Assembly (NCBI GenBank): GCA_012512465.1
Contig: JAAZED010000005.1
Location: 1-6,540, forward strand
Direction of reading: 5' to 3'
Length of the DNA: 6,540 bases
From: Oxalobacter sp.
GTDB taxonomy: Bacteria; Pseudomonadota; Gammaproteobacteria; Burkholderiales; Burkholderiaceae_D
Below are positions 1 to 5,441 of this stretch, one piece after another; the first letter of the stretch is position 1, and every line of letters starts with the position of its first letter. The notes under the pieces are model-generated. The model did no database searches, was not told the origin of the DNA, and was given only the letters and a program-made list of their open reading frames with translations. The position numbers and the translations under genes are program-made.

Positions 1-1632
1 GTTGCAGGGGAAGGATTCAATCGCTGGCTGGTACCTGCATCGGCCCTGATGATCCACCTCTGCGTCGGTATGGGCTATGGTATGTCCGTATTCTGGTTGC
101 CGATGTCCCGTATCATTGGCTTGGAGCAGGGTCTTGGCAAAGCGCTGGATTGCCCCGCTGACATGAGTATTTTTGCGCAGCTTTTCACCACCAGCTGTGA
201 CTGGAAAGTGGTGATGTGCAGCGTTATTTTCGCTATCCTGTTTTTCATGCTGGGTACCACGACTGCAATTCTGGGCAACTGGCTGGAGCATGTTGGCCCG
301 CGTAAATGCGGCGTGACTTCCTGCATCTGCTTTGTCAGCTTTTTCCTGATGGCTTCCATCGCGATGTATACCCACCAGTTGTGGCTGGCATGGATCGGCG
401 CTTTCGTTGGCGGTATTGGCCTGGGTCTGGGTTACATCACACCGGTGTCGACGCTGATCAAGTGGTTCCCTGATCGTGTCGGCATGTCAACCGGTTTTGC
501 CGTTGGCGGTTTTGGTGGTGGTGCGATGGTTGGTGCTCCAATGGCTCAGGCGTTGATGGGTTTTTATGGCACCCCGACGTCTACCGGCCTGTGGCAGACT
601 TTCCTGACCATGGCGATTGTTTACTGCATCTTCATGCTGCTGGGTTCTTTCACCATTCGCGTTTCTCCCCCGGGCTACATGCCAAAAGGTTTTGTACCGA
701 AGAACACAGGTAACATGGTTGACGATGGTCACGGTGGCTTAATCGAAGCCAGTGCCTTCAACGTGGAAACCAATCGCGCGATGCGTACCCCGCAATTCTG
801 GTTCTGCTGGGGCGTACTTTTCCTGAACGTTGCTGCTGGTATTGGTGTTATCTCCATGGCATCTCCGCTGCTTCAGGAAGTGTTTGCCGGTAACCTGATC
901 AATCTGCCAGGCGTGCCGTTTGACCAGTTGACCGATGCACAAAAAGGCCAGGTTGCCGTTATTGCTGCCGGCTTTACCGGTTTGCTCTCCCTCTTCAACA
1001 TTGGTGGCCGCCTCTTCTGGGCAACCATGTCTGACTGGATTGGCCGCAAGAATACCTACTATATCTTTGCGGTTGTTGGTGCCTGTCTGTATGCAACCAT
1101 TCCGACTCTGGCTTCATCACTGAACCTGGTTCTGTTCCTGTGTGCAGTCTGCGTCTGTCTGACTTTCTACGGCGGTGGTTTTGCTACGATTCCTGCCTAC
1201 CTGGCTGACCTCTTTGGTACCCAGTTTGTTGGCGCGATCCATGGTCGTCTGCTGACAGCATGGTCTGCTGCCGGCCTTCTGAGCCCGCTGCTTATCAACG
1301 TTATCCGCGATATGCAGCTCAACTCAGGTGTGCCACGTGCACAGGCTTACAGCGTGACGCTGTACATCATGGCTTGCTTCCTTGTAGTTGAATTCATCTG
1401 CGCACTTCTGATTCGTCCTGTTAACAGCAAGCACTACATGACCGAAGAAGAAGTCAAGGCTGCAAAAGCTTCACTGGAAGACAAGATTGCACATGCTCAG
1501 GAGTCCGGAGCACTGCCGGCAACCAAACCGACTTCAGTTGGAACGCTGGCAATCTGCTGGCTGATCGTGCTGATACCGCTGTCCTATGGTATCTGGCAGA
1601 CTGTCCTGCAGACCATGAAGATGTTCATATAA
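1..1632 (+). CDS. OFA-family MFS transporter (oxalate/formate antiporter-like), 5' partial
   Basis: The frame is open from base 1 to the TAA at 1630-1632, giving 543 visible codons. The first ATG in the window (codon 17) lies inside the first membrane segment, so the true start is upstream, probably by only 10-25 codons judging from family length. This is an inner-membrane secondary carrier. Visible marks, numbered from the first codon, are NRWLVP at 7-12 leading into TM1, a TM1-TM2 loop with CPADM at 51-55 and CDW at 66-68, a LExxGPRK motif-A-like loop near 94-101, a central hydrophilic loop around 225-255, and the second-half motif GGRLFWATMSDWIGRKN from 335. I count 12 membrane segments, then a polar stretch (about 478-512), then a 13th hydrophobic segment at about 513-538. 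OFA members exchange small carboxylates, but the substrate here cannot be read from sequence. W421 stands where OxlT probably has its key lysine, so oxalate exchange is doubtful. Family assignment is firm; substrate is open. Confidence 0.9.
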   Translation, partial: VAGEGFNRWLVPASALMIHLCVGMGYGMSVFWLPMSRIIGLEQGLGKALDCPADMSIFAQLFTTSCDWKVVMCSVIFAILFFMLGTTTAILGNWLEHVGPRKCGVTSCICFVSFFLMASIAMYTHQLWLAWIGAFVGGIGLGLGYITPVSTLIKWFPDRVGMSTGFAVGGFGGGAMVGAPMAQALMGFYGTPTSTGLWQTFLTMAIVYCIFMLLGSFTIRVSPPGYMPKGFVPKNTGNMVDDGHGGLIEASAFNVETNRAMRTPQFWFCWGVLFLNVAAGIGVISMASPLLQEVFAGNLINLPGVPFDQLTDAQKGQVAVIAAGFTGLLSLFNIGGRLFWATMSDWIGRKNTYYIFAVVGACLYATIPTLASSLNLVLFLCAVCVCLTFYGGGFATIPAYLADLFGTQFVGAIHGRLLTAWSAAGLLSPLLINVIRDMQLNSGVPRAQAYSVTLYIMACFLVVEFICALLIRPVNSKHYMTEEEVKAAKASLEDKIAHAQESGALPATKPTSVGTLAICWLIVLIPLSYGIWQTVLQTMKMFI

Positions 1633-1664
1633 TACCCGGCAAATTTATTTGTTGAGTGATTCAA

Positions 1665-1705
1665 AAAAACCGTCCGTACAGTGAACGCTGTTACGGACGG
1701 TTTTT
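1665..1705 (+). terminator. Rho-independent terminator of the MFS gene
   Basis: A perfect 14-bp inverted repeat pairs 1665-1678 (AAAAACCGTCCGTA) with 1692-1705 (TACGGACGGTTTTT). The 13-nt loop can add CAG/CTG pairs. The right arm ends in a T5 run followed by CTTTC. It starts 33 bp after the MFS stop codon. The A-run on the left side makes it potentially bidirectional, but no minus-strand gene approaches it. It separates the transporter from gltX. Confidence 0.93.
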
Positions 1706-1808
1706 CTTTCACATGACCCGTTTATTGCGTGTCATGAAACAGATCAGCCCGTTTTTATGACGGGCGCGGTAAAATATCCTTTCCATTTATTTCTATTCCA
1801 TTTTCAGC
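1706..1808 (+). promoter_or_regulatory. gltX upstream region with competing hairpins; promoter not resolved
   Basis: Because a strong terminator precedes it, gltX should be transcribed from this 103-bp stretch. TAAAAT at 1770-1775 matches the -10 consensus at 5 of 6 positions, but no acceptable -35 lies 16-18 bp upstream, so the promoter call is weak. The region carries short inverted repeats that share arms. CATGAC (1712-1717) can pair with GTCATG (1731-1736). GTCAT-AAAC (1731-1740) can instead pair with GTTT-ATGAC (1751-1761). GCCCGT (1747-1752) can pair with ACGGGC (1760-1765). The start-codon-proximal part is U-rich and holds a direct repeat TTCCATTT at 1781-1788 and 1796-1803. There is no Shine-Dalgarno sequence. 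If transcription starts at the TAAAAT box, the hairpins would lie at the promoter rather than in the RNA. Confidence 0.35.
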
Positions 1809-3203
1809 ATGATAGTTCGAACCCGTTTTGCACCCAGCCCGACCGGCTTTCTTCATTTGGGCGGTGCGCGCACAGCACTTTTCTCCTGGGCTTATGCCCG
1901 GCATTTTGGTGGGCAGTTTATTCTCAGAATCGAGGATACCGATGTGGAGCGCTCCACACCCGAGGCCGTCCAGGCTATTCTTGATGGCATGAAATGGCTG
2001 GGCCTTGATCATGACGAAGGGCCTTTTTACCAGATGCAGCATATGGACCGGTACCGGGAAGTCATTGCGCAAATGGTGAAAGATGGTACCGCCTACTATT
2101 GCTACTGTTCCTTAGAAGAGCTTGACGTCATGCGTGAGCGGCAGCGTGCTGCTGGCGAGCACACCCGCTATGATGGCACCTGGCGCCCTGAACCCGGAAA
2201 GACACTGCCACCGGTACCTGAAGGCCGTCATCCCGTGGTTCGTTTCAAAAACCCGGAAGAAGGGGATGTTACCTGGGAAGACCAGGTAAAAGGCACGATT
2301 ACCATATCCAATCAGGAACTGGATGACCTGATCATTGCACGCCAGGATGGTACGCCTACCTATAACTTCTGTGTGGTCGTGGATGACTGGGATATGCGCA
2401 TTACCCATGTCATTCGGGGCGATGACCATGTCAACAACACGCCCAGGCAGATCAATATCCTCAAAGCGCTGGGCGCGCCTTTGCCCTTGTATGCACATCT
2501 TCCCATGATTCTGGGTGGAGATGGCGAGAAACTCTCAAAACGCCATGGTGCCGTATCCGTCATGGAATATCCTGAAGCGGGTTATTTACCCGATGCCATG
2601 GTGAATTATCTGGCCAGGCTGGGCTGGAGCCACGGTGATGATGAGATTTTCTCCAGAGAGCAGTTTTGTCAATGGTTTGATTTTGACCATATGTCCAGTT
2701 CGGCAGCCCGCTTCGATACCGAAAAACTCAATTGGCTGAATAATCATTACATTCGCCAGACAGATAATGCCGAGCTGGCTAGGCTGGTTCGCCCACGACT
2801 GGAAAGACTGGGTGCACAGCTTGAGAATGCCCCTGATCTGATTCAAGTTGTTGAGCTGCTGAAAGAGCGTGTTAATACCATCAATGAACTGGCGGATGCA
2901 GCCATGCTGTTTTATCGCCAGCCACAGCCTGATGCGGCACTACTGGAAAAGCATCTGACAGCAGAATCCCTGGATGCGCTGAAAGATTATGTGTCAAATT
3001 GTGAAACGGTTGAGTGGAACAAGGACGCCATCTCTGCCATGACCAAGGCGATTCTGGCAGAGCACAAGCTGAAAATGCCCCAGCTTGCCATGCCATTACG
3101 GCTGCTTTTGACAGGTCAGTTACAGACCCCGTCCATTGATGCTGTCGTCACACTTTTTGGACGGGATACGGTTTTATCCCGACTGAAATCCTCTCTTTCG
3201 TGA
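1809..3203 (+). CDS. gltX: Glutamyl-tRNA synthetase
   Basis: The product charges tRNA-Glu with glutamate in the cytoplasm; Glu-tRNA also feeds tetrapyrrole synthesis by the C5 route in most proteobacteria. It is a class I synthetase of 464 residues, the normal length for bacterial GltX. The N-terminal Rossmann catalytic domain shows [13 protein letters not shown] (7-19, HIGH-type signature at 16-19), RIEDTD soon after, and the KMSKS loop as KLSKR at 241-245. The all-helical anticodon-binding part follows, ending in a typical [19 protein letters not shown] C-terminus. The E. coli zinc site is only half present: C98 and C100 remain (CYC), but the positions of C125 and H127 are W125 and P127, as I recall for betaproteobacterial enzymes. 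The start is fixed by the conserved [13 protein letters not shown]; no Shine-Dalgarno precedes it, only a U-rich leader. tRNA-Glu lies 211 bp downstream in its own unit. No frameshift or damage is seen. Confidence 0.98.
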   Translation: MIVRTRFAPSPTGFLHLGGARTALFSWAYARHFGGQFILRIEDTDVERSTPEAVQAILDGMKWLGLDHDEGPFYQMQHMDRYREVIAQMVKDGTAYYCYCSLEELDVMRERQRAAGEHTRYDGTWRPEPGKTLPPVPEGRHPVVRFKNPEEGDVTWEDQVKGTITISNQELDDLIIARQDGTPTYNFCVVVDDWDMRITHVIRGDDHVNNTPRQINILKALGAPLPLYAHLPMILGGDGEKLSKRHGAVSVMEYPEAGYLPDAMVNYLARLGWSHGDDEIFSREQFCQWFDFDHMSSSAARFDTEKLNWLNNHYIRQTDNAELARLVRPRLERLGAQLENAPDLIQVVELLKERVNTINELADAAMLFYRQPQPDAALLEKHLTAESLDALKDYVSNCETVEWNKDAISAMTKAILAEHKLKMPQLAMPLRLLLTGQLQTPSIDAVVTLFGRDTVLSRLKSSLS

Positions 3204-3208
3204 GGAGG

Positions 3209-3240
3209 GCATGTCTTAAGAACAGTGCAACTTTTTTTTT
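3209..3240 (+). terminator. Probable weak terminator after gltX
   Basis: Six bases after the gltX stop codon, GCATGT (3209-3214) can pair with ACAGTGC (3222-3228) with one bulged G, around a CTTAAGA loop. After AAC comes a T9 run at 3232-3240. The stem is short and imperfect, so termination may be partial. Its position, directly before an independent tRNA promoter, fits a terminator. The T9 run could also serve as an upstream A/T element for that promoter. Confidence 0.5.
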
Positions 3241-3260
3241 ACAGAAGTCAGGTCATAAAA

Positions 3261-3290
3261 TTTACAACAACTCGCAAATTTTGCTATAAT
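3261..3290 (+). promoter_or_regulatory. Strong sigma-70 promoter of the tRNA-Ala/tRNA-Glu unit
   Basis: The -35 box is TTTACA (3261-3266, 5 of 6 to consensus) and the -10 box is a perfect TATAAT (3285-3290), with an 18-bp spacer. The bases TGC directly before the -10 box (3282-3284) make it an extended -10. Start of transcription is expected near 3297, only about 7 nt before mature tRNA-Ala. The stretch just upstream is A/T rich, with a T9 run at 3232-3240 and ATAAAATTT near 3255-3263, as in UP-element-assisted stable-RNA promoters. Confidence 0.88.
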
Positions 3291-3303
3291 CGCTTCTTCG
3301 CTC

Positions 3304-3379
3304 GGGGGTATAGCTCAGCTGGGAGAGCACTTGCATGGCATGCAAGGGGTCAGCGGTTCGATCCCGCTTACCTCCACCA
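3304..3379 (+). tRNA. tRNA-Ala (anticodon GGC)
   Basis: A complete 76-nt cloverleaf with encoded CCA. The acceptor GGGGGTA (3304-3310) pairs with TACCTCC, including one G3:U70 pair, which is the classic alanine identity element. The anticodon stem CTTGC/GCAAG closes loop ATGGCAT with anticodon GGC at 3337-3339, which reads GCC and GCU codons. The T-arm is AGCGG-TTCGATC-CCGCT, followed by discriminator A73 and CCA. It is the first gene of a two-tRNA transcript with tRNA-Glu. Confidence 0.98.
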
Positions 3380-3414
3380 GCCTCTCTGAACGGGAGTGCT
3401 GAACGGAAAACAGG

Positions 3415-3489
3415 GTCCCCATCGTCTAGGGGTTAGGACACCACCCTTTCACGGTGGGAACAGGGGTTCGAATCCCCTTGGGGATGCCA
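3415..3489 (+). tRNA. tRNA-Glu (anticodon TTC)
   Basis: A complete 75-nt cloverleaf with encoded CCA, 35 bp after tRNA-Ala and surely on the same transcript. The anticodon stem CCACC/GGTGG closes loop CTTTCAC with anticodon TTC at 3448-3450. The T-arm is AGGGG-TTCGAAT-CCCCT. The D-stem keeps the U11:A24 and U13:G22 pairs known as glutamate identity elements in E. coli. The acceptor GTCCCCA pairs with TGGGGAT, which makes the terminal pair G1:U72 rather than the G1:C72 of E. coli. The discriminator is G73. Its charging enzyme, gltX, is the preceding gene. Confidence 0.98.
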
Positions 3490-3509
3490 GCAACACGCTA
3501 AAATCACAG

Positions 3510-3538
3510 GTCTTGCGATCATGTCGCAAGACTTTTTT
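3510..3538 (+). terminator. Rho-independent terminator of the tRNA unit
   Basis: A perfect 9-bp stem pairs GTCTTGCGA (3510-3518) with TCGCAAGAC (3524-3532) around loop TCATG, followed at once by T6 (3533-3538). It sits 20 bp after the CCA of tRNA-Glu and closes the two-tRNA operon. Confidence 0.95.
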
Positions 3539-3568
3539 ATTTTCTGAAGAAAAACCGCCAGCTTCAGT

Positions 3569-3598
3569 TTGTTAATGAATGCTCCTATCTAATACAAT
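3569..3598 (+). promoter_or_regulatory. Candidate promoter for the DUF2863 gene
   Basis: TACAAT (3593-3598, 5 of 6 to the -10 consensus) lies 18 bp after TTGTTA (3569-3574, 4 of 6 to the -35 consensus). The start of transcription would be near 3605, giving a leader of about 26 nt. A promoter is needed here because the tRNA terminator lies just upstream. The boxes are weak, so this is a suggestion only. Confidence 0.4.
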
Positions 3599-3630
3599 AC
3601 GCCCTGCACTGATATTTCCCGGTTGTCATC

Positions 3631-4881
3631 ATGTCTCTTCCTGAAAAAAAGGATTTTCCCAGACTGTTGCCTGATTCCCGGCGTCTGGTTTCTCTGTCGA
3701 TGGAGATTGGCAGGGCAGCAAGCCGCCTCGAAAGCCGTTTCTGGGAAAATCAGCTTTCCAACGTGATTTTGAAACTGCTTGAGACGAAAAAGCAGCACAA
3801 GCTGGATGACGCGATTGAATATCTTTATCAGGCGGATCCGGATGCATACAACATTCTGCTGGAAGCCATAGAAGCCCATAGTGAATCCGGTGTCATGCAG
3901 CATAAAGGAGTCGATTATGATGTCCTGCTCGTTGTTGCGCCGGTGATGGCCTGGACCCGTTTTGCGATTCCGTCCGGGCCGCTTTCATCAGCACTTCATG
4001 CCGGCCTGGTTTCCTCACTTGCTGACTGTATTTTTGCCGAAAATGCCCGTTTTTTACTGGCGCCGGAATTATATGCCATTGATCAGTTACCGCAGTCGCA
4101 TGTGGAAGTATTTGCATTGATGAAAGACATGGCGGCCCCTCTGCTTGGCAAGTCCCAGGCAGGCCAGTTCAAGTCTCAGGAAACAACGCTTTTTCTTGCA
4201 GATGTACGCTACCTTGTCATGTCAGTGCTTGTTCCGGTATCACAGCCTGTGTTTCGCTGGCAGACAACAGCCAGGGTGGATGAGCATGGAATGCTTCGCA
4301 AGGACTGCCTGGAAAACTGGAAAAAAAACGCACTTCCCCTGCTTTCAAATATGATGCATGGCTGTGTACTGGATCTGACATTGCCTGATGCTTTTTTTGA
4401 CGCTTGCAGAAAAGCGGACCAGCAGATACGGCCTGCCTCGATTCATGCGGCAGTCCATTATCTGGCCCTGGCAATGGATGTTTCTGCCGCTGATTTGCGC
4501 GCTGTTATTGGCGGTTTTGTTGAAGTGCCGGAACAGGACACCATCACAGAATATCGCATCGGCTTTTCCCTGCGCGATAACCCGCAGATTTTATATGGCG
4601 TTATCTGGCCCGTATATGGTGCCGAAGAAATACAGCAGACAGTGGAAAAGGGGTTCCCCTCCAGAGGCAGGGGGACACCACAGAAAGAAAAAACCGCGCC
4701 GCTGGATCAGATCCTGGCGCTTTTGGAAACCTCGGGTATCGCGTGTGAGAAGCTTCACCTGGAACGTTTTCCGATGGAGTTTTGTGATGAATGCGGGGTG
4801 CCTTTATTTGCCGATATCAATGCCGAGCTGGTGCATGCCGAGCTTCCGGAGTCCGCTATGCCGGAGTCACGGCTTCATTGA
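3631..4881 (+). CDS. DUF2863 family protein, function unknown
   Basis: The product has 416 residues, no signal peptide and no membrane segment, so it is probably cytosolic. I recognise it as DUF2863, a family I know only from betaproteobacteria, where it is about 400 residues long and has no assigned function. Conserved-looking stretches are an N-terminal helical part with RLVSLSMEIGRAASRLESRFWE (22 residues, from about 18, written here as RLVSLS...ESRFWE), AWTRFAIPSGPL near 109-120, an EYRIGF segment, LYGVIWPVYG at 321-330, and a C-terminal CDECGVPLFAD from 385 followed by LVHAELPE. A polar linker at about 337-355 (SRGRGTPQKEK) separates the last segment. C385 and C388 with C372, H376 or H402 could form a small metal site; that is inference. 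The ATG at 3631 is the first start after an in-frame TGA at 3610, and there is no Shine-Dalgarno. It ends 10 bp from the end of convergent moaC. The family call is from remembered similarity, not a search. Confidence 0.85.
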   Translation: MSLPEKKDFPRLLPDSRRLVSLSMEIGRAASRLESRFWENQLSNVILKLLETKKQHKLDDAIEYLYQADPDAYNILLEAIEAHSESGVMQHKGVDYDVLLVVAPVMAWTRFAIPSGPLSSALHAGLVSSLADCIFAENARFLLAPELYAIDQLPQSHVEVFALMKDMAAPLLGKSQAGQFKSQETTLFLADVRYLVMSVLVPVSQPVFRWQTTARVDEHGMLRKDCLENWKKNALPLLSNMMHGCVLDLTLPDAFFDACRKADQQIRPASIHAAVHYLALAMDVSAADLRAVIGGFVEVPEQDTITEYRIGFSLRDNPQILYGVIWPVYGAEEIQQTVEKGFPSRGRGTPQKEKTAPLDQILALLETSGIACEKLHLERFPMEFCDECGVPLFADINAELVHAELPESAMPESRLH

Positions 4882-4891
4882 TAGCCAGGAG

Positions 4892-5374
4892 CTACCCTGA
4901 CTGTCCGCCGGTTTTCCGGACAAGGTGTACCCGATTGATCGTCATGCTTTTATCAACGGCTTTGAGCATGTCATAAATCGTCAGGAGTGCAATTTGAACG
5001 GCTGTCAGCGCTTCCATTTCCACACCGGTTTTTCCCATGGTTTCCACGCGGGCACAACAGGTAATGCCTGAGCTGTCCTCATGAAGCTGAAAATCAATGG
5101 CAATATGCGTCAAGGGAAGTGGATGGCATAACGGAATAAGCTCGCTTGTTCGCTTGGCGCCCATGATTGCTGCCGTTCGGGCGATGCCAAGGACATCTCC
5201 TTTTTTCACGGTTGCTGACTTTACCTGTTCCCATGCCTTTCGGGTCATCAGGATGGTTCCCTGTGCAATGGCGATACGATGGGTGTCGGGTTTGTTGCCA
5301 ACATCCACCATATGGGCTTGGCCATCCTCATCAAAATGGGTCAGTTTTTTATTTTTACCGTCAGAAGAAGACAT
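4892..5374 (-). CDS. moaC: Cyclic pyranopterin monophosphate synthase
   Basis: MoaC works with the radical-SAM enzyme MoaA in the first step of molybdenum-cofactor synthesis, turning 3',8-cyclo-7,8-dihydro-GTP into cyclic pyranopterin monophosphate in the cytosol. The protein has 160 residues, against 161 in E. coli. Family marks are [15 protein letters not shown] (11-25), [13 protein letters not shown] with K58 (equivalent to catalytic K51 of E. coli), [10 protein letters not shown] with H84, the [12 protein letters not shown] block (E119, E121), and [11 protein letters not shown] with D135 and K138 (equivalent to D128 and K131). All active-site residues are kept. The N-terminus is about 7 residues longer than in E. 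coli. The ATG at 5374 has no clear Shine-Dalgarno; no ATG closer to the LTHF block exists. No other moa or moe gene is in the window. It is divergent from the M48 protease gene and convergent with the DUF2863 gene. Confidence 0.97.
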   Translation of the reverse strand: MSSSDGKNKKLTHFDEDGQAHMVDVGNKPDTHRIAIAQGTILMTRKAWEQVKSATVKKGDVLGIARTAAIMGAKRTSELIPLCHPLPLTHIAIDFQLHEDSSGITCCARVETMGKTGVEMEALTAVQIALLTIYDMLKAVDKSMTINRVHLVRKTGGQSG

Positions 5375-5441
5375 GGTCAGAAAATGGTAGCAAAATGAAA
5401 CAGAATGTGAACCGCCTCGCAGGAAAAGGTATCATACCATC
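5375..5441. promoter_or_regulatory. Divergent intergenic region moaC / M48 protease
   Basis: These 67 bp must hold, or overlap, the promoters of both divergent genes. An 11-bp perfect palindrome-like sequence, GGTAT-C-ATACC, lies at 5428-5438, just before the protease start codon. A purine-rich AGGAAAAGG at 5421-5429 is the likely, rather distant ribosome binding site for the protease (12 nt from its end to the ATG). On the minus strand, TATGAT (5436 to 5431) resembles a -10 box for moaC but lacks a well-spaced -35. I see no convincing promoter for either gene and no riboswitch; in particular the region is too short for a molybdenum-cofactor riboswitch. Confidence 0.35.

Noticed and set aside
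2112..2498. A 128-codon minus-strand open frame within gltX
   Set aside because: Antisense shadow of a strongly conserved gene; no motif, no ribosome site and no promoter seen.
4321..4328. A8 run in the DUF2863 gene as a programmed frameshift site
   Set aside because: The normal frame continues into conserved C-terminal segments, and no downstream stimulatory structure was evident. A simple homopolymer is sufficient explanation.
4846..4869. Repeated CCGGAGTC near the end of the DUF2863 gene
   Set aside because: Two short copies encode a PES...PES tail; too short to indicate a repeat element or recombination site.
4388..4900. A 170-codon open frame on the plus strand inside the DUF2863 gene
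   Set aside because: It overlaps the recognised DUF2863 frame in another phase, has a composition rich in W, R, S and P typical of shifted frames, and resembles no family I know. The recognised frame stays intact to its own C-terminal motif.
4902..4922. TGTCCG/CGGACA hairpin as a terminator for the DUF2863 gene
   Set aside because: The loop contains a competing CCGG-TTTT-CCGG fold, neither strand has a T-run after it, and it lies in moaC coding sequence.
5431..5436. TATGAT on the minus strand as the moaC promoter -10 box
   Set aside because: No -35-like hexamer is found at 16-18 bp; the nearest TTGAAA is 22 bp away. Mentioned only as part of the intergenic region.
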